Source: Pseudisothecium myosuroides (Eukaryota > Streptophyta > Bryopsida > Hypnales > Lembophyllaceae). Taken from it: a stretch of DNA of 64,000 nt. Location: contig OX637289.1 in assembly GCA_951799445.1 (NCBI GenBank), forward strand, positions 4,504,501 through 4,568,500, in the 5' to 3' direction. The notes below the pieces were generated by a model, which did no database searches, was not told the origin of the DNA, and saw only the letters and a program-made list of their open reading frames with translations. Shown in pieces: positions 1-12,287 of this stretch (its first letter is position 1; each line of letters begins with the position of its first letter). The position numbers and the translations under genes are program-made.

Positions 1-190
1 AAATCCATGTGCAACTAATTTTATTGACCCAAGAAGAAGGGAACGTACGTTTTCACTCGACACATGCCCTCGTTCGAATTATTTTCATTTATCAAATAAA
101 CCTAAGCATTTCAAAGGACCCCAAGACCGGCCACAGTCTAAATTAATTAATCAAAACGAAGGCTGAAATAAATTCATTAGTGAAGCTCAC

Positions 191-408
191 TTCTTCCGCT
201 TCTCCAGATAGAAGGACATTCGCTTGGCTTTCAGCTCCGCAGTCTCCCCAAAGAACGGCCAACCCATGGTCCCAGGCGGCGGGTGCAATCCATGTCGAGA
301 GGGCAACAATAGTGGCCACTTGCTCAATACAGAAATCACTGCCCACGCAGCAAGCGCAAGCAGCGTCAATAATATGATCACACTCACCACCACCGCAACT
401 TCACCCAT
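191..408 (-). CDS. Cytochrome P450, N-terminal exon (gene runs off the left edge)
   Basis: First exon of a minus-strand P450 mono-oxygenase gene. From the methionine at 408 the product opens with MGEV and about 25 hydrophobic residues (the ER membrane anchor). A proline-rich hinge follows, containing HPPPGTMGWPFFGET, the start of the catalytic domain in microsomal plant P450s (compare PPG..GWP..GET in the CYP85-type clans). The frame stays open upstream to 573, but that stretch does not look like a P450, so I prefer the start at 408. The frame meets a stop soon after EKRKK. A GTGAGC splice donor lies exactly there (GT at 190-189), so the stop is probably intronic and the exon ends at 191, in phase 2. 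The heme-binding Cys and the I-helix lie outside the window. Family and substrate cannot be assigned from the anchor alone. It could also be an isolated pseudogene exon. Confidence 0.6.
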
Positions 409-573
409 TCCTACATGATTGTCCAGGTTTGGGAAGCACGCTGCTTTCATACGAGCGATGGTGCGCGTCTTGGAAAGGTTCATTATGGCCTCCAAATACT
501 CGTCCAACAGGAAATGAAGATCGTCCGAGATGAGCTCCGCGAATGGCCAGGTAAGCTGCATCTTGGGAAGCAA

Positions 574-2014
574 TGGATGGTTACGAGGCTGACGATCGAG
601 GCTCTTTCAGTACGTAATTACTCGGTTCAAACGAAAGAACGCACTGGATTTATCACTCAATTTTCCAGTCTGTTGTCTGGAACCTCAGATGTACATCGAT
701 CAGTATTAGTGTATAGTTGAAGAGCTTTGTGAAGTTACAAGTCGCAATTTTGACTCTCTGCTGAAACGTTACAATGCGTTGAAGTGGCGGAATTCCATGA
801 TTTGGGCACTTTTCATAGCATGCTTGAAACCTAAATTGATCTATACCATGCCAGTCGTAATTTTCAGAGCTTTGTGCAGATGATCGGCTCATCATATTTT
901 TTGGTGTATGTTTCAATTCAGTGTCCAGAATTGCACCAATTTAGCGACATTGACGATCCATATGACCCATACATGTACAGCTAAGAGTAAATTTGCCCGC
1001 AGCTTTGCAACATCAAAGTCCCGATCAAAGTTCCATTGAATGATGAGCAATGTGTGCGTTGCGTCACGTATAGGGAGCTGCCTAGCAAAATGTTATAAAA
1101 CCAACTCCATATGCATGGACTGTGATCGGTACCAGGAGACTCTGATTCCCTTAAGCTTACTATCTACGACATGCTCTTTGATTGTCTGACCTCACATATT
1201 TCCAGACAAGTGAGAACCATCGTGACAACGGTCGTTCCGTATCCAGAAGGCCGTCAAAGCTATACTGCGAGATACATTGTTGCATGCTTGGAGATCTGAA
1301 AAGCCTGTGCGAACCCCATCTTTTCAATAATAAGTGTGAATTCATGTCAGTGCATACTACACTAATTATGATATTTAGTGTTACCTACACTAATTGAACT
1401 AAAAAATGCAAATAGATTGCCCCTACATGAAAGAAAATGTGTTGTTTTGTATAAGACTTTGAATCCTCTTAACTCCTAAATTTCTAAGGGATACAAGATA
1501 AAATTTGGCTTCTTTGATGTTTACAACAAAAGACAAGTTCAGCATCAAGGTTAGAAATCATTTGTATGGTCAAAATATTTATAAACCTCTTGTCATTCAA
1601 ATCAATTTTGAAATAAATCTCTTTGGAAATTCACCAAAAACATAACTTTTATTCATAGCATCTAATATTTTATGGTTGTCTAAATTGGAGTTTCAATTGA
1701 TTTGGGAAAAATGGCAAAAGATTTAAAGATGAAAACATCAATATATTTTTCTAATTGCACATTTTAATACTAAGTTATATTGAATAATTTGAATTATTTT
1801 CTAAGCAAAAAGCTTTTGACTATAGCAATTTCAATTTGGAACAAACAAATCCTAAGATAATCCAATCTAATATGTTTCAAAATATTGAAAAATTGAAAAA
1901 TGATTTTTATTACTCAAAAAAGTTGTTCAAAATTAGATAGTGATATGTAAATAATGGTTGATTGGTCATTTTGGACTTTGGAGAACACAAATTTCTTGCC
2001 CTATTTGAGTAAAA
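574..2014. other. No gene recognised
   Basis: Non-coding DNA upstream of the P450 exon, becoming AT-rich after about 1400. Only short unsupported ORFs are present. I see no RNA gene or intact repeat. Confidence 0.5.
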
Positions 2015-2369
2015 AAATTTGCTTTGAAGAATTGAGTTGAGGGTATTAAATCTATTTATTTTTAAACAAACAAACAAAAACTTCATTTCCCTTCTTAAAA
2101 AAATTGCCTAGAAAAAGTAGCTAGGTACAAGGAAAACCAAATTGTGAGTAGTTTTAAGATGGAATTGAAACATCCCAATCCTAATGGTGAGATTTAATTC
2201 CTTTCATATAATAAAATATATATTTCTATGAGAAGTAATTTATTATAATTTTTTTGTATTTTTCTTGTTGCCTAGGCTTGAGCATTATGAGCTTTACTGT
2301 AGTATATTTTTTGCTTTTAAGTACCAATTGGATCAAATTGATTGAGTTAACTTGTTTTTCTATCATATC
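2015..2369 (+). repeat. Old fragment of TTAA element family 1 (copy K)
   Basis: Diverged fragment similar to the middle and right part of element B (17405-18333). Shared blocks include GAATTGAGTTGAG, the AGATGGAATTRAAA block near 2157 and the GTTGCCTRRGCT block near 2268. Neither terminus is preserved. Confidence 0.45.
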
Positions 2370-3227
2370 TCCTAGTCCCAAGGCCATTTTTTAATCAAAA
2401 CCACTCAAAACTACCATATTTATTGCAAAGAAAAAAATGTTATTTGCAAATTTTAAAATAATGGATCTTGTATGCTAGACTAGAATAAAAATGTGTGGAA
2501 GAAATTTCAGAAATTTTGGCCAATAGACCAAGTAGATTGCAAGAGTTTGGCATTTAAAGTGAAAAAATGAATATTTTGCACCTTGCATGACCAATTATAA
2601 GACTTCAAATCTTCTTAGTTTTGACGGTTTGCACTACTGATGGATCTTGAATATAATATTTTTATGTTGAAGAATTGAGTTGAAAGTCTAGGAAGGGGGG
2701 GAGAAAAAATAAATTGTTAATTATACTGTTAAGATAGAATTAAGACAAACTAATCTCAAAAGTGAGATTGTTCTAACAAGCATATACACTAAACCTCATG
2801 GAATTTTTTGGAGGGAGGGGGGGTTTGGAATGTGAGTTCAAAAACAAATTTAATCCAATATTTTCTCAAGAAGATGTTATGATTCCCCACAAAACAAGAA
2901 ACTCGATAACTTTCACATTACTAATCCAAATGGAATGAATGAAAGATATCTATATAGGAAAAAAATATACTTTAAGAAAAAGACATTTTAAAGAATTTTA
3001 TTTCAAATTTTTGTGGATTTTTTTGTTATCCAACAAGTTCTATTTTGTGCATAATATGGAATAATTTTTGCTCCCGGGCACCAATTGAAATGAAATTATA
3101 TATTAGAAAGCTAATGTATTTTTTTATCTTATAAAAAGTTTCAAAAAATGACAACAAAAATTGAGATTGTAGGAGCCTACCTAAAATCCATTTTGTTCCT
3201 TATAGAGACATTGGGACTTTAAAGATT
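2370..3227 (+). mobile_element. Old, diverged TTAA element family 1 (copy J)
   Basis: Alignable by eye along its whole length to element B. It has the degraded left end before AAGGCC, the AATGTGTGGA block at 2490, TTTAAAGTGAAAAAA at 2560, GAATTGAGTTGA at 2670 and a degraded right end (GGGACTTTAAAGATTAAA, 3211-3228). No open frame of useful length. It is the most diverged family-1 copy with both ends still visible. Confidence 0.5.
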
Positions 3228-4662
3228 AAATAAACTTCAAAAAATCTTGCTAAACATTGAGATTGGAGAAAATGCCATTAAACTTTCTCGGCATCTAAAG
3301 AAACAATTGAGAGTTCAAAAGTTAAATCTTCTTGAGATATTTTCAAGGTATTTTTCTTGCAATATTTGATACTACATTACTTAATTTGAATACAAAACTT
3401 AAAACATTCACAAGCCAATTATAATAGAACTAAACCCAACCTTTACTTTGCAAATTGATTATTCTATGAATAATTAAAGAATTGACTTTAAACTAACAAA
3501 AGTAGTATTAGGAGATAATAAAACTTACATGCTACAACTAAAAATTACCAACTTGACCTAATATACTATGACTAGGTCATAAAATCCTATATTTAATTTT
3601 AAATTCTATTTTTAGGAAATTTTAGTTTAATTTTTTTATTTGATGAAATTCATCTTAGGTATTGATTGCAATATTTTATGTGATTGTGATTGTTGAAACG
3701 ATGTTTTTTCAATGTGTAATATAAATTTCACAAATTATAAAAAATAAAAAAAATAAAAAAACTTGTTGATCTCAATGAATTAGTTCCAATGTGCAAACAC
3801 GACAATAATATTTCATTATTTTGATTAGTCCTACATATAAAATTGATTGCCAAATTTATTAGGCACAATTTTTAATTAGTATATTATTGGAAAAAAAAAT
3901 GAATAATGCACATATTTCTTGTTCTATCAAAATGTATTAATCTATCCACATCCTTAGAAAAAGAATTTATTTAGCATTTCAACTTATTTAATATTGCATT
4001 ATTTAATAAAGCAACAAGAGTTTGTTTAAGGTATGACATCTATATTTAGTATATTAAAAACAAATTATTATAAAGTTTTTTAAATTTAAAAATTATAATG
4101 AATGCAATACAAATTCATTTAAACTCTATCTGCATTACATTTTAAATACAAGCACTTCAAGTGATATTCATAAAGATTTTATATATAATTTACATTCAAA
4201 AATTTAAGATTTGATATCATTTTAGTCATTCAAATTGTTACTAAGTTGTAAAATTAATTTAATAAATGTTATCAAAAAAATTATAAAAAATTATTTACAA
4301 AACCATACCAACAATTTTTTTGCATGTTATAGTTCATATTATTAAATGTTATATTTTGATCTATATTTTTATTATTCAATTATAGAATTAAATATATATT
4401 TTTGACATTTTAAGAGTCATTTAAAAAATGTAAAGATGATCTACTATAAACATTTATGTAAATTGCCTTTTGTTTATAGAATGTGTTTTGAATATTCATT
4501 TTTGAAGTACTTTGAATATTCTAGTTAAACTTGCAACTAAGTTCCACATCAATAAATGTATTTGGAATAAGAATAATATAATTTAATATTAATTTAATAC
4601 TATTTTTTAGTTTAAGGATAAGTTACATATTAAGCAAGAAGGCAATTGTAGTATAAGTTGAA
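3228..4662. other. AT-rich region upstream of the QCR6-like gene
   Basis: Very AT-rich DNA without a recognisable gene or repeat boundary. The promoter of the downstream gene must lie at its right end, but I see no convincing TATA box, only runs of A and T. Confidence 0.4.
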
Positions 4663-5314
4663 ATGGGCGAAAAAGAGGAGAAAGAAGAAGAAGATGAAGA
4701 ATCAGAGCCCGTTGATACTAAACCTGAGTGTGAAGCATCTTGTAAACCTCGTTGTGTAAAACAACTCCTAGCATATGAGGTAAGTAAATGTTTCATCTAC
4801 CATAAAAAATTGAATGACATTACATAGACAATAAATTTTATTAATCAAATAGATGGAACCTTAAATTAGCTCATATCATTAAGTGCTACAATCTAAACAC
4901 TCTTCCAAGAACTAACATTTAAATTTTTTGAAAATATACATATTCCTAATTCTAATGAGAGATTTTTATCCTAAATGTTAATAACAAATAGACAACGTTC
5001 ATATTTTTAAGGTTTTAAGAAAATATCTTAGGCAAATGTTAATATAAGAAATTCAAATGTTTTGATAATGTTAGGCTTGTGGAAAACGTGTTGATGGCCA
5101 TGAAGGAAAACATTGTACTGGACAATATTTTGATTATTGGGGTTGCATTGATCGATGTGTAAGTTTAATATTGTTTGAATAAATAAAATAATACATGAAT
5201 TTTTATTCTATTTTTAATCCTGAAATACATGATTTTTATTTTTTAAGGATAATTTGTAGCTCATTACATTTTTGTGTGCAGTCAGCAACAAAATTATTTC
5301 GTACGTTGAAATAG
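4663..5314 (+). CDS. QCR6: Cytochrome bc1 complex hinge subunit (QCR6/UQCRH family), three exons
   Basis: Small acidic subunit of mitochondrial respiratory complex III, which helps dock cytochrome c to cytochrome c1 on the intermembrane-space side. Exons: 4663-4779, 5075-5158 and 5282-5314. Introns are 295 and 123 bp, both phase 0, with donors GTAAGT and GTAAGT and acceptors TTAG and TGCAG. The 77-residue product has an acidic N-terminus (residues 2-18, rich in E and D), then CEASCKPRC, KQLLAYEAC, HCTGQYFDYWGC and IDRC, and ends KLFRTLK. HCTGQYFDYW and the flanking cysteines are the family signature; known plant homologues are about 70 residues, so this copy is full length. Cysteine spacing supports the usual helical-hairpin disulfides. 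No stop or frameshift breaks it and splice sites are canonical, so it looks functional. The exons are too short to show as ORFs. Expression is unproven. Confidence 0.9.
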
Positions 5315-6813
5315 AATTCTATTTGGAGAAAAAAAAGGTTATTAACATATTTATTTTTATGTACTTATACATATAAGATTTCATTGTCAAGTACGATTTA
5401 TGTATTAAAACATATAAAGATTACCAAAATAGCTAATGTCAGTTTAGAATTTTAAAATCTTAGATGTGCTTGAGTGCAATTTTATAATTTACATAAGTTA
5501 GTAAATTCAATATAAATCTTTAAATTTTTTATTATATTTTGGTAAAATATTCTTAGTTTATAATATAAGGAAAAATAAAAATAATATTCTTTAAATTTAT
5601 TTATTTTTAAATTACAAATGATGAAAAATTTACAATTGTTCTTTTAGTTTAGAAATTCTTTGAGTTGAAATTAGTCTATGTATATTTCCATACATCCACT
5701 TTGAAATTTTTAAGATTCAAATGAGATAATGTAATTGATATTGAAATAATATTTTAATAAGATCAAGAAAAAAATCCAACAAAATTGACTAATAACCAAA
5801 GTTTTATCTATTTTAGCATCTACCTATATCTAATGGTATGACTACAAGCTAATGATCTTAATTTCATTTTTGATATGTAAAAACAAAGATTTTTTTGTAT
5901 AGCATTGTAAATTATATATAATTTTTTTGAAAAGAATATAAAGTGGAAGTATGCATAAGATTTAAGTCAATCTAAGTTGCTAATAAATCTAGTGCAAACC
6001 TATAACAGTTGGAACAATAAGAATGTTGTTCATTTAAAAATTAATCCCTATGAATTTTTATTTTTTTGAAAAATTGTAAGAGTTGAGTAAAAAAAAAGTC
6101 TTCAAACTTGCATTACATGCTCACAAAAAATTTTAGACTTGCATTACAAGTAAAATAGGAGCACCAGTTCCCGCATGTATACACATTATTTTATTGTAGA
6201 CTCTCCTTCAAGTGTCCCCACAAGTATCTCGAAAGTGTGCTAATGCTTAATTGAGGTTTAAGCTTGCTGATTTTTCTAGAATATTGTGTCAGAAACTAGG
6301 TAGCTTTAGTAGAGTGCAGTTTGAGGTGCCTTACAAAGTTTTACTTTGAAAATCTACAAAGAGTAGATGCCTTGTCCAAAAATTCTAATTATTTTTTAAA
6401 ATTCATGATTTTCAATTGCCAATACTGCCAATATATTTTTTCTAGCAAAAAGTGCCTCCAACTATGCTGAATTTCTTAAATGGATAGGAACTGGTGGTTC
6501 TATCGTATTGCCTAGACAATTTCATGATCCAAAGTCAATTTTGGCCTTGAGATCAAAATTTTATTCTTTTAAAACTAAAACATGTTTTTTTATGCTTATC
6601 TACACCACAGTTCAGATAAAAAACCATCTATTTCTTAAGTGGACAAACCTACAAATTGAAATAACTGTGTATTATAAATCTATATTTGTTGTGTATACTT
6701 AAAACAAATGAATTTTATATTGAATGAGATACACAATTGAGCTTATGTGTAATAAAATCTATAAATCTCTAATATTATATTAAAAAAAAATGTATATGTT
6801 GCATTGTTGTTTC
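5315..6813. other. AT-rich region downstream of QCR6, no gene seen
   Basis: Likely holds the 3' UTR of the QCR6-like gene at its left end. Nothing else is supported: no repeat termini and no conserved frame. Confidence 0.4.
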
Positions 6814-6817
6814 TTAA

Positions 6818-7382
6818 CCCCTAAAGGATCACAAGTGCAGATTTTGAACAACAAATGAATGAAAACACATCCCAAACTCACAGAAATGCGTTTTTCATTC
6901 ATCAATTTTTAATGAAGATTTGAGTATTATTTCTTTAATAGTATAAGGTGTAAATTATGAAGATTTTGCTTTGCAAATATTCTATAATTCAAAGGGCATT
7001 GGTAGGTCTAGCCTCAAAAAGTTCATTTTCCAATTCAAAAAATGATCCTTCAAAAATGACTTGAATCAAAAAATAAAATAAAAATCTTCAAAAATCATTA
7101 TGATTAGAACTTAACATTTTGAACTTATAGAAAAAAATTCTTGCAAAAATCGTAAATATTCAATCTACATTCGATTTTAGAAGGAATTTTCAAATTCTAG
7201 CTTCAAATTTTATTGTAAAATATTGGTTTGTATATTTTTTGACTCTAATATATGAATGTGATCTATAAATCATATTTTACAACTATTGTTTGAGCGTAAT
7301 CGTTATAATATTATTCTAAATTGCATTTTATAATAGATCTTCACAATTTTAAAATCTAAATGACTCCCTAGTCCTTTAGGGA
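6818..7382. mobile_element. TTAA-flanked non-autonomous DNA transposon, copy E (565 bp)
   Basis: Bounded by TTAA at 6814-6817 and 7383-7386. The left end reads CCCCTAAAGGATC; the right end, reverse-complemented, reads TCCCTAAAGGACTAG. The terminal inverted repeat matches that of family 1 (elements A and B), but the interior is different and is shared with element F. No coding capacity. TTAA duplication plus CCC...GGG ends is what piggyBac-type elements leave. Confidence 0.65.
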
Positions 7383-7386
7383 TTAA

Positions 7387-8074
7387 AGCATGACTCTAGT
7401 ATTTTGGCTCTAAAATTAATAATTTGTAAACAAATATAAATTTCAAAATAGCTCAAGATAATTTAATCATATCAATTCATGCAGTTGAACTATTGAATTA
7501 AACATTCATGGCTATTGTACAATGAATAGTGATATTGCATCTTCTAGGAGTACAATTATGTTTTTTTATTATGTGCAAGTAAATGATAATTTCTCATTAG
7601 AAATAACTCTTTAGATAAAGTTTTGTCAAAATTTTATTATGTGAGCCTTTCAAACCGTCCTTGAATTGGCTTTGGGCTCACTTACTACCTAAAATTATAA
7701 ATTAGGATTGAATTAAATAATAACAATGGAGATATTAGGAAATTCATAATTTGAAGGCAATAGGGCATTATAAGAATATGTAGCTAAAGTGTTATAATAA
7801 ATTTAGGAAGAAAGAAAAAATACAAATTTGAATATTAGAATGTGATGAATAGAAGTTAGTGAGGACCTAGGTAGAAGATGAAGACTAAGCGGAAGATGAA
7901 AACTAAGAGGAGGTTATAGACTAGGTGAATGAAGATTAGATGGATGAAGTCTAAAGTTTAGGGCTAGGACTTGGGTCTCCTCCCTTGACTCACATACACT
8001 CCCTCCCTCCCTTACAATTTGGTGTTAGATTAAATTCTCTCATGGCAAAATCTTTGAGTAGAAAGATAGTTAGG
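7387..8074. other. AT-rich spacer with a purine-rich stretch
   Basis: No gene seen. 7860-7960 is purine-rich with loose repeats of the type GAAGATGAAGACTAAG. Confidence 0.4.
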
Positions 8075-8076
8075 TA

Positions 8077-8572
8077 CCGTAGTGTGACATGGGTTTCGTC
8101 TTTGCAATGACGAAATAATTATTTTTTTTAGCCAAAATGTTTCGTTTACACTAATATGAATTAATGATGATTTCGTTTTTGTAGTCTTGTAATTATTTCT
8201 CAATTTGTCATTTCTTCATTATGATCGAAATGTCTTGTCCTTTCAAGCAAATGATGAATGCACAAGTAGGCTTTGAAACTGTTCAAGGTATTATAGTGGT
8301 TCATTTATTTGTTAACAATATTGTTAACGGTTCAAGGTATTAAATATATATAGAATGTATAGTGAAATATGCAATGTATATGGACTCTTGACATTTTGAG
8401 CATGTTGGCCACAAATTCAAAATCCTTTCAACTCTCACTCTTTATAGTAAAGTTTTAGTCAAACCTCTTACTTATTTTTCACAAATTTTGTTATTTGTAT
8501 CTTAACATTTTATAGAAATTCGTTTTTGACATTAATGAATTAATAAAAAACGAAACCCATGTCACACTACGG
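8077..8572. mobile_element. TA-flanked MITE with perfect terminal inverted repeats (496 bp)
   Basis: 8075-8099 and 8550-8574 are perfect reverse complements over 25 bp, starting TACCGTAGTGTGACATGG. Taking the outer TA as target duplication, the element is 8077-8572 with ends CCGTAG...CTACGG. It has no coding capacity. TA duplication suggests mobilisation by a Tc1/mariner-type transposase (inference). The perfect arms suggest recent activity or strong conservation of the ends. Confidence 0.75.
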
Positions 8573-8576
8573 TATT

Positions 8577-9177
8577 CAAATTTTTAAAAATTATAGGTCT
8601 AATTGCAAATCTTTTAAAAAGCTAAGCCTTGCCTCAAATGAAGCAAAAATAAAGATGGGGCGGTCATTTTAGTGTGAGAGTGTTGGTTGCTAAGTGTGAT
8701 CAAGATTGCTAACTTTAAAAGATGAAATTTGAAGAATGGAAAATGATGTGAAGCTAAATTTTTGAGAGTCAGATGGTAGTCTTGAATTTAGCTTCCCAGA
8801 ACTCTTAGGTGCACTAGAAGGCAACCAAGAACAAAGGCGGGGGAATCATTTTACTATAAGGGGGTGAGTTGCTTTCTTGGTTGTGTGGTGAATCAGTAAA
8901 TGTGTTGCTCAACTTGGAAAAAAATGGTTTTGTTGGTGCACTAAAGGCTAAGGGCAAATTATTCATCATCCTTAAGTGTCTATTGACATTATTTTGAATT
9001 GATTTCTTGAATTATGTGATATATTTGATGTATGTTTGTAAGTTTTCTTGGTTAATGCATTGATTGTGAGATTAGGGCATTAATGATCTTGCTTGCATAG
9101 TCTATGGATGATTGCATGAAACGCCTGTACTATGTGTTGCGTTTTGCAACAATACTCATGATTTTTTCTGGAGTACT
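8577..9177. other. No gene recognised
   Basis: AT-rich DNA between two transposons; nothing supported. Confidence 0.4.
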
Positions 9178-9181
9178 TTAA

Positions 9182-10116
9182 CCCCTAAAGGACCGGCATG
9201 TATTTTTTGGCTGTATAGAAATTTTGGGCAAGTCTGTGTGATTAGAGATTTCTATATTTTAAGATGAAATTTTAATAGAAGGTGGGTGCAAGGAATATCT
9301 TTCATATGCACTAAATTTCAGGACATTTGGAAATAGGAGTAAAAAGTTATGGCCAAATATGTTACTTTTTTTCGTAACTGGGCAATCCGGGCAGCAAGAA
9401 AAATTTGGCAAAAATTTGATTTTTTTTTTTTTAATATTTTTTTTCTTGTAGATTATATTTTTGTCTATGTGGAAAGCTTTGATTCATTTCATTTGGATTT
9501 GTTATGAGAAAGTTATGGACATTCTTGTTTTTTGGGCAATTAGAGCATCTTCTTGAAAAAAATAACTTGTAGGATTCATTTCTAAATGCTATTTTTGCAA
9601 TTAAAAAAAAAAAAAAATTCTCATGGTTTAGTTTACTTGCTAGAACAATCTCACCATTGGGATTAGTGTATTTTAATTCCATCTAAAATATATTAATGTT
9701 TTAGATTTTCCTTCTATCTCGTACCTACTTCTACTTAATAAATTTTTTAGGAATGATAATTAAGTTTTTTTGAATATTTTTTTTTTCCCTAGATTCTCAA
9801 CTCAATTCTCCACTATAAAGTTTTGAAGCACAAAACTCTATAGTGCAAAAATTTTAAGTGCAAAATGTTTAAAGTCAAAAAATCTAGTCCCGTAATGTGC
9901 TGAAATACTTGTTTTTTCCACTTTAAACGCAGATATCTTGCAATCTGAGTGGTCAAAAATTCTGAAATTTTTTCCACACATTCTCATACTAGTTAGGTGT
10001 AAGATCCTACGGTTAGATGCACAAAAAAAACATTTTTCATTGTTTTTTACTCCTTGCTATAGAAATGGCAGTTTTGAGTGTTTTTTGGCAGAAAAAAGGC
10101 CTTGGGCCTTTAGGGG
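9182..10116 (-). mobile_element. TTAA element family 1, copy A (935 bp)
   Basis: Flanked by TTAA at 9178-9181 and 10117-10120. Ends: CCCCTAAAGGACC on the left, GGCCTTTAGGGG on the right. It lies in the opposite orientation to element B and matches it over most of its length, though the outer 200 bp of its left side differs. Short ORFs inside it (for example on the minus strand at 9431-9682) recur as fragments in other copies, but I regard them as chance frames because other copies break them. Confidence 0.75.
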
Positions 10117-10120
10117 TTAA

Positions 10121-12287
10121 AATTAGGAAAACAATTTTTTTGAAATTAATAAATATAGACAATGTATGAACCTTTAAGTTGAAGGTAACCACCAAAGGAA
10201 ATTCATTAAAAACTTCTCTAAATAGGAGAACTAGAAAAGTGCCAAATCTTAAAAAATAGTTACTTTAATGTTTTAATTAATAAATTTAAAAAAAAACTTA
10301 GATAAGAAAATATGAATTGTTTATTTGTAGTAACTCTATAGAGATGATCATTCACTAAGAAAACCACCAAAATAATTTCTTGCATGTTTTGAAATGCAAG
10401 TAGAAAGAGGCTCACTTTGTGGAATTTTTACACAGTATATAAACTATTTTTAGAAATCCTTTAAGCAATAGCTAAAAATATAATACACGACCATACTCTT
10501 CAAATTTTAGCTCCAAACTCATTCAATTCTTGGAGTACTACTTTATTCAAAAATCCCCAAAATTGGCAAGTGTAACATAAAATTGGGGTCTATTATTAAA
10601 TAATAAAATATTTTAAAAAGATTCCAAAATATTACAAAAGCTATATAGTAGTTATAAGTACCTTGTCTACGAGTCATTTGAAGTCAAAGCACAAAAGTTA
10701 CAGCCAAAAAACTAATTAGCACACAACGTGTGATAAAAAAATATACAATTGTTTTGTACAATCATCCTAATAGGGCAACATCTAAAAATAATACTTTGTG
10801 GTAAATAATACTTTGTGGTAAATAATACTTTGTTGTGCTCAGAGAAGTACATTTCTAGAAGGCATTAGTTGTTTACATTTGCCTTGGTTAGATTTTGATA
10901 CAAATCCTCTTGAAGTTTGAAAATCACCACATACTACAAAATCATTTTGAATATCATGTCCAAAAATTAGGATTTGAATAAACCTCAAGGTAAATGATGA
11001 ATGAATATATAAATGTATAATTCTATCCATTTTTTGTGTAAATATATTAACTATGTGATAAAAAAATAATCACAACTTGTACTATTTCCCCCAATTACAA
11101 AATCCCTAGTTTTCACATAGAAGGAGTGGTTTTCTCTACAATTAATTGAGGACAATTGAGATTACTAAATTACCATTGTGTCTCTATCTTCTACACTCAC
11201 ATTTATTGCAAGGGCAAGGTTAGCTCAAAAGTAATCACCTTCAAAAAAAATGTAGGAACTTACAATTTAAAATTAAATGACCAAAGTTGACAAATTTGAA
11301 TTCATATTTAGATTCAAGATTCCTAATTGGCTACAAGAGATAGAAAAATCTAAAAGCAACCAAATACAAAATTGTAATACATTAGTATATTTTTAATATT
11401 TATTAAGCAAGGTGAATTGAAATTGAAATTTAGAATAATTATACATTAGACAAGGTGAAAAATGGGACTTGTAGAGTGCCCTTTCAATAAAGTAATCACA
11501 CCTAATTATGGCTTATTTCTAAAATTAACACCTACAAATTCTTGCCTACAATGTACAACCTCTAATCATGAGAGTGTAGGAACAATTTTGGATGTACTTA
11601 TATCAATCCTTGAAAATTTGAAGTTTGTTCATAAGGAGTCCAAAAAATTCTTTATAAGAATTAAATCTTCTATTGACAATCAATAAGATTCAACAAAAAC
11701 TTTTATAGTCAATAATGTAAATTATGTTCAAAATCTTATTTAGATGATATTAGGTATTATTACCTAAACCTAGAAAGGACATTTTGAGTCATAGAGAGGC
11801 TGCCTAAAATTGGATTTCAAAGTCTTTGTGGCATAGGCATTATGAAACTTGCTCAAAAGGCCAATTAATGATGGACATCCACCAGGCTCCTCAAAGGAAT
11901 GGGCAACCTCAAAGCTTATTCAAAAATTATGAAAAAACTTATACTACCTTATTCAAAAATTATGACAAACTTTCCAGTGCAAGAATCTCACATTCAAATT
12001 GTGATTTGAAATCCAAAATTAAACATGATAGATGCAGCTCTTGGAGACAAAGTAAACTATACTAAAAAGTTGGCATGAATTAATTGTCGTGAAAATTTTC
12101 TACAAACCAAGACCTTTAGGTTGAATATATAAGGCAAATTTCATTAAAATGGCACCATTCCGCAACTTTGGTACTTTTATAGTTCAGACCACGTGGTCTA
12201 AAATTTTTACTCATCCTAGATGGTTCAAATCACGTGGTCTAAAAATGGAGTATAGAATGTCTCCATTTTTATGAAATTCTCCCTATG
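10121..12287. other. AT-rich region with a short tandem repeat and a repeated G-box palindrome
   Basis: No gene recognised. 10787-10835 holds three copies of a 17-bp unit (AATAATACTTTGTGGTA, the last diverged). GACCACGTGGTC at 12187-12198 is a perfect palindrome around a G-box core, and a second CACGTGGTCTAAA lies at 12231. No transcription unit can be tied to it. Confidence 0.45.

Noticed and set aside
9431..9682. 83-codon minus-strand frame recurring in TTAA elements
   Set aside because: It is partly shared between copies only because the DNA is repeated. Other copies carry stops and indels in it, and it has no recognisable domain.
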